Of a DNA stretch of 38,140 bases, positions 10,493-17,955 are shown piece after piece. Within the stretch, counting starts at the first letter, position 1; every line of letters starts with the position of its first letter. A program made the translations under genes and the position numbers. The notes under the pieces were generated by a model that ran no database searches, was not told the origin of the DNA, and saw nothing but the letters and a program-made list of their open reading frames with translations. Source of the DNA: Alphaproteobacteria bacterium (GTDB taxonomy: Bacteria; Pseudomonadota; Alphaproteobacteria; Micropepsales; Micropepsaceae); contig JAJPHG010000005.1 in assembly GCA_021325375.1 (NCBI GenBank), forward strand, positions 1-38,140. The letters run 5' to 3'.

Positions 10493-10942
10493 ATGCGCAA
10501 GAAGCTCCAGCTCGGACGCGCCGCGGCGCTCCCCGCCTCGCCCGACAAGGCCGTGCTCGACGCGGTCGCGAACCCTGAGCCCGGTGAGGCCTACGTCGTG
10601 CGCTTCACCGCGCCGGAGTTCACCTGCCTGTGTCCCGTCACCGGCCAGCCCGACTTCGCGCATTTCGTCATCGATTACGTGCCCGCGCGCAGGATCGTGG
10701 AGTCTAAATCGCTGAAGCTGTTCTTAGGCAGCTTCCGCAACCACGCCGCCTTCCACGAGGCCACGACGCTGATGATCGGCAAGCGCATCGCCGCCGCCGT
10801 CAAGCCTCGATATCTGCGCATCGCCGGCTACTGGTACCCGCGCGGCGGCATCCCCATCGACGTCTTCTGGCAGACGGGGAAGCTGCCCAAAGGCGTGTGG
10901 CTCCCCGATCCCGGCGTCGCGCCCTATCGCGGACGCGGATGA
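10493..10942 (+). CDS. queF: NADPH-dependent 7-cyano-7-deazaguanine reductase
   Basis: QueF reduces preQ0 to preQ1 in queuosine biosynthesis, a cytoplasmic tRNA-modification pathway. The 149-residue length fits the single-domain (unimodal) type. The substrate-binding Cys47 is in [10 protein letters not shown], with Asp54 of the same motif, and the QueF motif ESKSLKLF begins at residue 70. The family C terminus ([16 protein letters not shown]) is present. Its stop overlaps the downstream GNAT start. No other que genes are in the window. Confidence 0.96.
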   Translation: MRKKLQLGRAAALPASPDKAVLDAVANPEPGEAYVVRFTAPEFTCLCPVTGQPDFAHFVIDYVPARRIVESKSLKLFLGSFRNHAAFHEATTLMIGKRIAAAVKPRYLRIAGYWYPRGGIPIDVFWQTGKLPKGVWLPDPGVAPYRGRG

Positions 10943-11412
10943 TGCGCGCCGACATCGAGCCCATAGCGCAAGCGGACAAGTCCGCGCTGACGGCCGAGCT
11001 GCAGGACTACATCCAAGAGATGACCGCCTATGTCGACATTGTGAAAGTCGGCGACGCCTACGACTATCCCGGCCTCGATCTCTATTGGGTGGATCAGGAC
11101 CGCTCGGCGTTCTGGGCGCTCGCGGATGCGGAGCGCGCCGGGTTCGCGATGCTGCGCCGGCGCGAGGACGGCGCGATGGTGATGACCGAGTTCTACGTGC
11201 GCCCCGCCTTCCGCCGCAGCGGCATCGGCATGAGCTTCGCGCGCCAATTGCTGGAGCGCTTTCCGGGCGTGTGGATCCTCTCGGAGTTCGCCGCCAACGC
11301 CGGCGCGATCGCCTTCTGGCGCCGCGTGATCGCCGGCTACGCCTACACCGAACGCAGCTATGTCGGCGGCCAAGGCAAGGACCGGATCGAGCAGCGGGTC
11401 GAGGTGGTTTAG
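10939..11412 (+). CDS. GNAT family N-acetyltransferase
   Basis: This predicted acyl-CoA-dependent acetyltransferase has 157 residues. The acetyl-CoA binding motif is [15 protein letters not shown], preceded by strand [11 protein letters not shown], and a conserved segment [15 protein letters not shown] follows. The start [13 protein letters not shown] overlaps the queF stop (ATGA), so the gene is coupled to queF. The substrate cannot be read from sequence. Confidence 0.88.
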   Translation: MMRADIEPIAQADKSALTAELQDYIQEMTAYVDIVKVGDAYDYPGLDLYWVDQDRSAFWALADAERAGFAMLRRREDGAMVMTEFYVRPAFRRSGIGMSFARQLLERFPGVWILSEFAANAGAIAFWRRVIAGYAYTERSYVGGQGKDRIEQRVEVV

Positions 11413-11430
11413 CGGCGCAGATGCGCGCCG

Positions 11431-11475
11431 TTGCGCTTACCATCGGTATGTGGTATTACTTTTGTTAGAAAGTAA
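11431..11475 (+). promoter_or_regulatory. vapBC promoter and palindromic operator candidate
   Basis: A perfect palindrome, ttacttt-6 bases-aaagtaa, lies at 11456-11475, 19 bases before the antitoxin start. It overlaps an extended -10 like TGgTATTAC (-10 at 11454-11459), with TTGCGC at 11431-11436 exactly 17 bases upstream. Autorepression by antitoxin binding at such a site is typical of these modules. The palindrome is seen directly; its role is inferred. Confidence 0.55.
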
Positions 11476-11493
11476 GGACGTTGAGGCGCATCA

Positions 11494-11751
11494 ATGGAAG
11501 CTAAGATCACCGCCAAAGGGCAGATGACTTTACCCAAGCCGGTTCGTGACTATCTGCATGTTAAGGCCGGTGATCGCGTCAAGATATTCATCATGCCTGA
11601 TGGTCATGTCGTGTTGCTGCCTGTCATTCCGGTCTCGGCGCTCAAGGGAAGCGTCAAATCACGACGTCGCCGCCCGCCCACGATCGGAGAAATGGACAAA
11701 GCCGTTCGGGATGGCGCCGTGGCGCGTTATCTCCGGGCAACCGATCGATGA
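11494..11751 (+). CDS. vapB: AbrB/MazE-fold antitoxin of a VapBC pair
   Basis: This 85-residue antitoxin and autorepressor has the swapped-hairpin AbrB DNA-binding motif at its N terminus (ITAKGQMTLPKPVRDYLHVKAGDRVKI). A basic linker SRRRRPP and a C-terminal toxin-binding tail follow (TIGEMDKAVRDGAVARYL). It overlaps vapC by 4 bases (ATGA). A palindromic operator candidate sits just upstream. The type II pairing is clear from the gene arrangement. Confidence 0.92.
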   Translation: MEAKITAKGQMTLPKPVRDYLHVKAGDRVKIFIMPDGHVVLLPVIPVSALKGSVKSRRRRPPTIGEMDKAVRDGAVARYLRATDR

Positions 11752-12146
11752 TTGGCCTAGATACCAATATCCTCATCCGATATCTGACTCAGGACGATCC
11801 AATTCTATCGCCGAAAGCAACGGCTCTGATGGAGCGCGGCCTTTCTCCAGAGAACCCCGGCTTTGTCACGGCTGTGACCATGGCCGAGGTCGCCTGGGTT
11901 CTCGAGCGCTCCTATTCGCTGGTGTCTCATGAGATCGCCAACGAAATCGAACGTATCCTCGGTGCCGATATGCTCAAAGTGGAGCATGAGCAGCACGTCT
12001 TCGTCGCCATGATGCAGCTGCGCAATGATAACGCCGATTTCTCGGATGCTTTGATCGGCCTGTTGGCGCGCCGGGCCGGCTGCACGCACACGCTTACTTT
12101 CGATCGCAAAGCTTCCCGCCTGCCAGGCTTCGAGCTGCTGGCTTAG
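11748..12146 (+). CDS. vapC: PIN-domain ribonuclease toxin
   Basis: This 132-residue PIN-domain endoribonuclease is the toxin partner of the upstream antitoxin. Metal-binding acidic residues are visible: Asp5 (MIGLDTNILIRYL), Glu in TMAEVAWVL near residue 46, and the Asp pair in NADFSDALIG and TFDRKA near the C terminus. Codon use is less GC-biased than in the neighbours, fitting acquired DNA. Its end overlaps the convergent tag gene by 4 bases. Confidence 0.94.
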   Translation: MIGLDTNILIRYLTQDDPILSPKATALMERGLSPENPGFVTAVTMAEVAWVLERSYSLVSHEIANEIERILGADMLKVEHEQHVFVAMMQLRNDNADFSDALIGLLARRAGCTHTLTFDRKASRLPGFELLA

Positions 12147-12739
12147 GCTCGTTTGCGTCCCAACTTCTCGCACGCCGCATGCCTGGGGCACGTCACGACG
12201 TGGTCGTTGACCATGCCGACGGCTTGCGCAAACGCGTAGACGATCACGGGGCCGACGAAGTTGAAGCCGCGCTGCTTCAATTCCTTCGACAAGCCCTCGC
12301 TCATCGCGGTCTTCGCGGGGACCTGCTTCATCGTCTTGAAGCGGTTGACCTTCGGTTTGCCGTCCACGTGCTTCCAGATCATTTCAGCGAACCCGCCCGG
12401 CTGCTTCTCCTCGATGTCGAGCCAGAGCTGCGCGCCCTTGATCGCGGCCTTGATCTTGGCGTTGGAGCGGATGATGCCGTCGTTCTTCATCAGGCGCTCG
12501 AAATCGCGCTTGCCGTAGCGCGCGACGCGCTCGGGGTCGAAGCCGTGGAAGGCTTTGCGGAAGTTCTCGCGCTTGCGCAGGATCGTGATCCAGGAAAGCC
12601 CCGCCTGGAATCCGTCGAGGACCAGCTTCTCGTAGAGCGCGCGAGAATCGTATTCGGGCACACCCCATTCTTCGTCATGATAGGCGACGTAGAGCGGATC
12701 CTCGCCGGGCCACGCGCAGCGACCGAGCGGTGCGCTCAC
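12143..12739 (-). CDS. tag: DNA-3-methyladenine glycosylase I
   Basis: Tag excises 3-methyladenine from alkylated DNA to start base excision repair. The 198-residue protein begins with the signature RCAWPGEDPLYVAYHDEEWG. It carries the helix-hairpin segment FQAGLSWITILRKRENFRKAF and ends with the zinc-binding pattern MVNDHVVTCPRHAAC (with the N-terminal Cys and His). Its start overlaps the stop of the upstream VOC gene by 4 bases, so translation is probably coupled. Confidence 0.96.
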   Translation of the reverse strand: MSAPLGRCAWPGEDPLYVAYHDEEWGVPEYDSRALYEKLVLDGFQAGLSWITILRKRENFRKAFHGFDPERVARYGKRDFERLMKNDGIIRSNAKIKAAIKGAQLWLDIEEKQPGGFAEMIWKHVDGKPKVNRFKTMKQVPAKTAMSEGLSKELKQRGFNFVGPVIVYAFAQAVGMVNDHVVTCPRHAACEKLGRKRA

Positions 12740-13224
12740 CGCCGCTTGGCTTTCTTCTTCTTTGCCTTCTTGGTTTTCTTGGCCTTCTTGGCGGGCTTCT
12801 TCGCGGCTGACCAGGGCGGACGTCCGCCAAGCCTGGCCTTCGGCGGCGGGTTCAGCAGGGCCTCGACCTTGTTGCCGTCGAGGTCGTAGACGAAGGCGCC
12901 GTAATAGGCGGGGCCGTAGTCGGGACGCGGACCGGGCTCGCCGTTGTTGCTGCCGCCTTGCGCCAGCGCCGCGGCATGGAACGCGTTCACCTGCGCCTTG
13001 TTGCGCGCCTGGAAGCCGACATGCGTGCCGTTGCCGGACGTCGGCGCCTGCTGGTTGTGCGGCAGGCCGATCCAGAACTGCGGACCGCCGCCGCGTTCGC
13101 CATAGCCGATGGCGTAGGGCAGGAACTCCATCAAGCGCCGGTAGCCCAGCGCCTTGAGGACCGGATCGTAGAATTTCGCGGCGCGCTCGACGTCGCTGAC
13201 GCCGACGGAAACGTGATGCAGCAT
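12736..13224 (-). CDS. VOC (glyoxalase-fold) protein with lysine-rich tail
   Basis: The 162-residue protein has one VOC domain at about residues 1-128 (MLHHVSVGVSDVERAAKFYDP, GTHVGFQARNKAQVNAFH, YGAFVYDLDGNKVEALL). Such domains form metal-dependent lyases or dioxygenases or binding proteins; the reaction here is unknown. The last 21 residues (142-162) contain 13 Lys and 2 Arg in a KKAKK pattern like histone H1 or AlgP-type tails. The tail is coded by 12739-12801 and abuts tag, which the gene overlaps by 4 bases. The tail suggests nucleic-acid binding, but that is inference. Confidence 0.88.
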   Translation of the reverse strand: MLHHVSVGVSDVERAAKFYDPVLKALGYRRLMEFLPYAIGYGERGGGPQFWIGLPHNQQAPTSGNGTHVGFQARNKAQVNAFHAAALAQGGSNNGEPGPRPDYGPAYYGAFVYDLDGNKVEALLNPPPKARLGGRPPWSAAKKPAKKAKKTKKAKKKKAKRR

Positions 13225-13257
13225 GTGTGTCTCCTCAGATAATGGGTGTTCGACTCG

Positions 13258-14067
13258 TCAAGCCGAAAGCCACGCCTGTTTTGTGACGGTTACGCGAACG
13301 CCGTCCGCATCGATCTGCGAGCCCGCCGCTTCCTCCAGCCGGTCGAGACGCACCAGCGCGAAGCCGCGGCCGCCATAGACCGAGACGACCTCGCCGATAC
13401 TATGCCCGTGAGCGCGAAGTTCAACGCCTGCCGCCAGCTCTTCGCCCGCGTCGACCATCAGCAGCCGCTTGCGCGCCGTGCCGCGATGCTTCATCCGTGC
13501 CGTCAGCTCCTGGCCGACATAGCAGCCCTTCTCGAAGTCGACCGCGTGCAGCTCGTCGAGCCCCGCGTCGAGAGCGAAGGTCTTGTCGCTGCCGAAATCC
13601 CCCGCCTCGGGCACGCCGAGGTCCAGGCGATGCTTGAGATAGGCCTCGGGCCCGAGCGCCGTCTTGGGCATCTCGGCGGCGGCGCCGATGCTGCGATGGC
13701 CGAGGCTGCCGAGCCTGGGATCCTCGAAGGTGATGCCGCGCTCCGCCGGCCGGCCCGCAAGGCCTGAGAGCACGCAGAGCTGGTCGCGCGCTTCGATCTC
13801 GACCTTGGCGCGGAGCCGGTACATCGACAGCCGCTTGACGAGCGCGTCGCGGCTGGCGCGGGCGCAGTCGATCAGGAGCGCGCCGTCGCCCTCGGCGATG
13901 AGGAAGTCGAACAGGATCTTGCCCTGCGGGGTGAGCAGCGCCGCATAGACCGCACGGCCCGGTCCTACCTTCTCGACGTCGTTGGTGATCAGGCCTTGCA
14001 GGAAGCCGCGCGCCTCGGGCCCCGAAAGGGCGACGATGCTGCGGTCTTCCAGGAGGATCGCGGTCAT
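13258..14067 (-). CDS. ygfZ: YgfZ/GcvT-like folate-binding protein
   Basis: YgfZ is a tetrahydrofolate-dependent factor that supports assembly or repair of certain Fe-S enzymes such as MiaB. The 269-residue protein has the YgfZ signature KGCYVGQELTARMKHRG near residue 178 with its essential cysteine. The N-terminal GcvT-like domain (GPEARGFLQGLITNDVEKV) is also present. I chose ATG at 14067 (MTAILLEDRS), although the frame stays open far upstream over pyrC as an antisense shadow. It is divergent from the PyrC gene with 63 bases between starts. Confidence 0.93.
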   Translation of the reverse strand: MTAILLEDRSIVALSGPEARGFLQGLITNDVEKVGPGRAVYAALLTPQGKILFDFLIAEGDGALLIDCARASRDALVKRLSMYRLRAKVEIEARDQLCVLSGLAGRPAERGITFEDPRLGSLGHRSIGAAAEMPKTALGPEAYLKHRLDLGVPEAGDFGSDKTFALDAGLDELHAVDFEKGCYVGQELTARMKHRGTARKRLLMVDAGEELAAGVELRAHGHSIGEVVSVYGGRGFALVRLDRLEEAAGSQIDADGVRVTVTKQAWLSA

Positions 14068-14130
14068 GGGTCCGAAGTAGCCTCTCTTTGGGCGATTGCC
14101 AAGGCGCCGTGCGGGGCCTACTTCTTTCTC

Positions 14131-15471
14131 ATGTCGGAAACGTTCGATCTCCTGATCAGGAACGGCATCGCGGCGACGCCCAACGGGATCGCTGAGGCCG
14201 ATATCGGCGTGCGCGGTGGCCGTATCGCCGCCATCGGCGCGCTGGGCTCGGCCAAGGCGGTCGAGACCATCGACGCCAAGGGCCTGCACGTGCTCCCGGG
14301 CATCATCGACACCCAGGTCCATTTCCGCGAGCCCGGCAACGAGCACAAGGAAGACCTCGAGACCGGCAGCCGCGCGGCGGTGCTCGGCGGCGTCACCGCG
14401 GTCTTCGAGATGCCCAACACCAATCCGCCGACCACGACGCGCGCCGCGATCGAGGACAAGCTCGCGCGCGCGAAGAACCGCATGCATTGCGACTATGCGT
14501 TCTATGTGGGAGCGACGCCTGCCAACGCCGGCGCGCTGGGCGAGCTGGAACGGCTGCCCGGCGTGTGCGGGGTGAAGGCGTTCCTGGGCTCCTCGACCGG
14601 CACGCTGCTGCTCAGCCATCCGCACGACATCCTCACCGCGCTCAAGAGCGGCACGCGCCGCATGTCCGTGCATTCGGAAGACGAGGACCGCCTCAACGCG
14701 CGCAAGGATTTGCGGGTGACGGGCGATCCGCGCTCGCATCCCTTGTGGCGCGACGTGGAAACCGCGCGCGCCTCGACCGAACGCGTGCTCAACCTCGCGC
14801 GCGAGGCCGGACGGCGGCTGCACGTGCTGCATGTGACGACGGAAGAGGAATTGCCGCTGCTGGCCGCCGCGCGCGACTATGCGACGGTGGAGACGACGCC
14901 GCAGCACCTGACCCTGGCCGCGCCGGAGTGCTATGAGCGTCTCGGCACCTATGCGCAGATGAACCCGCCGATCCGCGAGTCGCGCCACCGCGAGGCGCTG
15001 TGGAAAGCGGTGAACGAGGGGCTCGTCGACGTCATCGGCTCCGACCACGCGCCGCATACGCGCGGGGAGAAAGACAAGACCTATCCCGACACGCCGTCGG
15101 GCATGCCCGGCGTGCAGACCCTGGCGACGATCCTGCTCGATCACGTGAATGCGGGGCGGATGAGCCTGGAACGTTTCGTGGACCTAACCAGCGCCGGAGC
15201 CGCGCGCCTCTTCGGGATCGCGGGCAAGGGCCGCATCGCGCTGGGCTTCGACGCCGATTTCACGGTTGTGGACCTCAAGAAGAAACGCCGCATCGAGAAC
15301 TCCTGGATCGCATCGCGCTGCGGCTGGACCCCGTTCGACGGCATGGAGACCACGGGCTGGCCGGTGATGACGATCATCCGTGGACGGACGGTGATGCGGG
15401 ATCACGCGCTGACGGCGGCCGGGCAGGGCGAGGCGATGCGGTTCATTGAAACTCTCCAACCCTCCCCTTGA
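14131..15471 (+). CDS. pyrC: dihydroorotase-like amidohydrolase (PyrC type)
   Basis: Dihydroorotase closes carbamoyl-aspartate to dihydroorotate in pyrimidine synthesis. The 446-residue protein has the class I amidohydrolase layout: metal box DTQVHFREPG at 60-69, KEDLETGSRAA, HSEDEDR, LHVLHVTT and SDHAPHT. Gln62 replaces the first His of the usual HxH pair, and the stretch that normally carries a metal Asp reads GVKAFLGSSTG. I recall the same variants in other alphaproteobacterial proteins annotated as dihydroorotase. The last residues (LQPSP) and the stop are read from a palindromic repeat. No good ribosome binding site precedes ATG 14131. Confidence 0.85.
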   Translation: MSETFDLLIRNGIAATPNGIAEADIGVRGGRIAAIGALGSAKAVETIDAKGLHVLPGIIDTQVHFREPGNEHKEDLETGSRAAVLGGVTAVFEMPNTNPPTTTRAAIEDKLARAKNRMHCDYAFYVGATPANAGALGELERLPGVCGVKAFLGSSTGTLLLSHPHDILTALKSGTRRMSVHSEDEDRLNARKDLRVTGDPRSHPLWRDVETARASTERVLNLAREAGRRLHVLHVTTEEELPLLAAARDYATVETTPQHLTLAAPECYERLGTYAQMNPPIRESRHREALWKAVNEGLVDVIGSDHAPHTRGEKDKTYPDTPSGMPGVQTLATILLDHVNAGRMSLERFVDLTSAGAARLFGIAGKGRIALGFDADFTVVDLKKKRRIENSWIASRCGWTPFDGMETTGWPVMTIIRGRTVMRDHALTAAGQGEAMRFIETLQPSP

Positions 15472-15592
15472 GGGAGGGTCGAAAAATGCGAAGCATTTTT
15501 CGGGGAGGGGTCCGGCGCAGATTGCCCACCCCTCCCCGAAAAAATCTTCGCTGCGCTCGATTTTTTCGACCCTCCCTCAAGGGGAGGGTCGA
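15459..15592. repeat. palindromic intergenic element, copy 1 (after pyrC)
   Basis: Outer arms of 24 bases are exact inverted copies (15459-15482 and 15566-15589, core ccctccccttgagggagg). An inner 11-base pair lies at 15501-15511 and 15528-15538, and the stretch between contains the hairpin cgaaaaatgc-gaa-gcatttttcg. It shares this plan with elements at 18952 and 29548. It fills the gap between pyrC and usg, which converge, and could serve both as terminator. Confidence 0.85.
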
Positions 15593-15594
15593 TT

Positions 15595-15858
15595 TCAATG
15601 CAGCGTGAACTCGTGGCCGTAGAGCTTGAGTTCCGCCGGCGTGATCACCTCCCGCGCCGCGACGCGCACGGAATGCAGCTTGCCGTCCAGGCTCGTCTCC
15701 CAGAACTTCAGGAACTTCGTCAGCACCGGGTATTTCGGCGCCATGTCGAGCTCCTGCCAGATGAAGCTCTGCAGCACGGACGGGTGGTCGGGCAGGTGGT
15801 AGAGGATCTCGGCCGTCGTGAGCCGATAGCCGCGCAAGGCCAACTCGAACCTACTCAT
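15595..15858 (-). CDS. usg: Usg family protein
   Basis: This is a small protein of the Usg family (named for the gene upstream of trpF in Caulobacter; real function unproven). The 87-residue product has the family core YRLTTAEILYHLPDHPSVLQ, SFIWQELDMAPKYPVL and FWETSLDGKLHSVRV. I chose ATG 15858 (MSRFELALRG) because AAGAAGGGG lies 6 nt upstream; ATG at 15885 would add nine residues with a weaker site. It stands alone here, away from trp genes. The stop lies at the edge of a palindromic repeat. Confidence 0.85.
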   Translation of the reverse strand: MSRFELALRGYRLTTAEILYHLPDHPSVLQSFIWQELDMAPKYPVLTKFLKFWETSLDGKLHSVRVAAREVITPAELKLYGHEFTLH

Positions 15859-16013
15859 CGCACGCCCCTTCTTGTTTTGCGCCATACTGTCACGCCCGGG
15901 TTGCCGAAAAGTTTGCGCCCGCCTTCGCCCTGCGTCGAGGCTTGACTTGGGCGGACTCGCCGTTACCTCATAGTTGCCGTTCCCTGTCAGCAGTCTCCCC
16001 CGGAAAGTGCCAG

Positions 16014-17003
16014 ATGAAGAGCCGCTTCAAGGCCGTCCTGATCAGCAAGGACGGCAATGCGAACAAGGTCGAGGACGTCGAGCTCACGCCCGCCGATCTG
16101 ATGGATGGCGACGTCACCGTCGCGGTCTCGCATTCGACCGTGAACTACAAGGACGGGTTGGTGCTGCGCGGCAATTCGCCGGTGGTGCGGCGCCTGCCGA
16201 TGATCCCGGGCATCGACCTCGCGGGCACGGTGGAAGAGTCCTCCCATCCCGGCTTCAAACCCGGCGACGCGGTACTGCTCAACGGCTATGGCCTCAGCGA
16301 GACGCATTACGGCGGCTATGCCGAGCTTGCGCGCGTGAAGGGTGACTGGCTGGTGCCGCTGCCCAAACCGTTCAGCGCTGCGCAGGCGATGGCGATCGGC
16401 ACCGCCGGATACACTGCGATGCTCGCGGTGCTCGCGCTCGAGGATGCAGGCGTGACGCCGGCAAAAGGCGCGGTCGTGGTCACGGGGGCCGCGGGCGGCG
16501 TCGGATCGGTTGCGGTCGCGGTGCTGGCCAAGCTCGGCTACCGCGTGATCGCCTCGACCGGACGCACGCAGGAGGAACCTTATCTCAAGAGCCTCGGCGC
16601 CGCGGAGATCATTCCGCGTACGGAGCTTTCCGGCGATCCCAAGCCGCTCGCCAAGGAACGCTGGGCGGGCGCGGTCGACAGCGTGGGCTCGAAGACGCTC
16701 GCCAATGTGCTGGCATCGACGTCCTATGGCGGCGCGGTGGCGGCGTGCGGGCTCGCCGGCGGGATGGATTTGCCCGCGAGCGTGGCTCCGTTCATCCTGC
16801 GCGGGGTTTCGCTTCTGGGGATCGATTCGGTGCAGATGCCGATGCCGCGCCGCCGCCAAGCGTGGGAGCGCCTCGCGCGCGACCTCGACGCGGCCAAGCT
16901 CGACGCGATGACGCGCACGATCGCGTTTTCGGACCTGCGCAAGGCGGGCGAGGAAATCCTCGCCGGCCAGATCCGCGGCCGCGTCGTCGTGGAAATTCGA
17001 TGA
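16014..17003 (+). CDS. zinc-free MDR oxidoreductase, YhdH/AcuI type
   Basis: This is a medium-chain reductase of 329 residues in the YhdH/AcuI group, NADPH-dependent enzymes that include acrylyl-CoA reductase. The N-terminal GroES-like domain has VSHSTVNYKDGLVL and PMIPGIDLAGTVEES. The Rossmann motif is VVVTGAAGGVGSVAVAVLAKLGY, and the C terminus has GIDSVQMPMPRRRQAWERLARDL. No structural-zinc cysteine cluster is seen. ATG 16014 is preceded by GGAAAG. Its stop overlaps the LysE-family start by 4 bases. The group is clear; the substrate is only likely acryloyl-CoA or a quinone-like compound. Confidence 0.9.
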   Translation: MKSRFKAVLISKDGNANKVEDVELTPADLMDGDVTVAVSHSTVNYKDGLVLRGNSPVVRRLPMIPGIDLAGTVEESSHPGFKPGDAVLLNGYGLSETHYGGYAELARVKGDWLVPLPKPFSAAQAMAIGTAGYTAMLAVLALEDAGVTPAKGAVVVTGAAGGVGSVAVAVLAKLGYRVIASTGRTQEEPYLKSLGAAEIIPRTELSGDPKPLAKERWAGAVDSVGSKTLANVLASTSYGGAVAACGLAGGMDLPASVAPFILRGVSLLGIDSVQMPMPRRRQAWERLARDLDAAKLDAMTRTIAFSDLRKAGEEILAGQIRGRVVVEIR

Positions 17004-17644
17004 ACGTATTCAGTCACGTCGTGCTGATCGGGCCCGGGATCGTGTTCGGGCTCATCGCCGCCGCGCCGATCGGCCCGGTGAACCTGATCTGCATCCGCCG
17101 CACGCTCCAGTACGGCTCGCTCAACGGCTTCGTGTCGGGGCTGGGCGCGGCGCTGGGCGACGGCGTCTTCGCCTGCATCACCGGCTTCGGCCTCACCGCG
17201 ATCGCGCAGCTCATCTCGGGGCTTTCGACGGCGCTGCAGCTCGCGGGCGGCATCCTGCTCGTCTGCTTCGGGCTCTACACCTACATCGTCAAGCCGCCCA
17301 AGCCCGACAAGGACGAGCCGAAGGAGAAAGGCAAGTCCTCGCTGGCGCGCGCGATGGCGTCGACCTTCGCGCTCACCATGACCAATCCGGCGACGCTGCT
17401 CGGCTTCACCGCGATGTTCACGGGCCTAGGCGGCCTCGACCCGAGCTTCTTCAGCGCCGCGTTCATGGTCGGCGGCGTCATCCTCGGCTCGACGCTGTGG
17501 TGGCTGACCTTGACGATGGTGGTGGGAACCCTGCACGCGCGCATCGACGACCGCGTGATGCGCATCATCAATCACGGCACGGGGCTTCTCGTGGCCCTGT
17601 TCGGCGTGCTGGTGCTGGGACACGTCGCGCTGAAGATGATTTAG
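17000..17644 (+). CDS. LysE family exporter
   Basis: This is an inner-membrane translocator of the LysE/RhtB type, which usually exports amino acids or related small molecules. The 214-residue protein has about six hydrophobic helices. The family signature near the N terminus is AAPIGPVNLICIRRTLQYG and the conserved ALTMTNPATLLGF comes midway. A charged cytoplasmic loop KPPKPDKDEPKEKGK separates the halves. It overlaps the upstream reductase by ATGA. A strong terminator follows at 17663. Confidence 0.9.
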   Translation: MNVFSHVVLIGPGIVFGLIAAAPIGPVNLICIRRTLQYGSLNGFVSGLGAALGDGVFACITGFGLTAIAQLISGLSTALQLAGGILLVCFGLYTYIVKPPKPDKDEPKEKGKSSLARAMASTFALTMTNPATLLGFTAMFTGLGGLDPSFFSAAFMVGGVILGSTLWWLTLTMVVGTLHARIDDRVMRIINHGTGLLVALFGVLVLGHVALKMI

Positions 17645-17662
17645 GGCACAAGCGCAAAACAA

Positions 17663-17703
17663 GGGCGCGCGGCCGGGGGGCCGGGGCGCGCGCCCTCTTT
17701 TTT
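17663..17703 (+). terminator. rho-independent terminator after the LysE gene
   Basis: The GC-rich inverted repeat gggcgcgc (17663-17670) and gcgcgccc (17688-17695) encloses a GC loop and is followed by a T-run (tcttttttt). It starts 18 bases after the LysE stop. This is the clearest intrinsic terminator in the window. Confidence 0.85.
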
Positions 17704-17722
17704 GCGCCGGTCGTCTTGGCCA

Positions 17723-17897
17723 GGAGGTTCAACCCTCCAGACGTCCGGCCTCAAATCTCTTAAGCAGGGGAGCATAAGAAAGAAATACGTATTCGTACGT
17801 CCGGGGTGCGCACCGGGTTTGGGGGGAGGTGGCGATGCGCACCCCGGAGACGTCCGGACGTCTCGGCCTGGAGGTTCATTCCCTCCAAACGTCCGGG
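17723..17897. repeat. acgtccgg-rich intergenic repeat block
   Basis: Two near-identical direct copies, ggaggttca-accctcc then a/gacgtccgg, lie at 17723-17748 and 17870-17896. Between them are an 18-base perfect palindrome (17847-17864, centre acgtccggacgt) and inverted copies of a ccggggtgcgca motif. It lies between the LysE terminator and the nitronate monooxygenase stop, where I see no gene. Confidence 0.7.
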
Positions 17898-17955
17898 GTC
17901 TGATCTTGAACGTAACGCGTCGGACGATCCGACGGATGCGAACGTGAATTGTTGT

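Noticed and set aside
8509..10548. Long minus-strand open frame (679 codons) opposite the histidine kinase
   Set aside because: Rich in Arg, Ala, Asp and His without domains; a GC-rich antisense shadow of a clear kinase.
14068..15144. Upstream part of a 628-codon minus frame joined to ygfZ
   Set aside because: Antisense to pyrC. YgfZ homology begins at 14067, and the upstream part has no recognisable domain.
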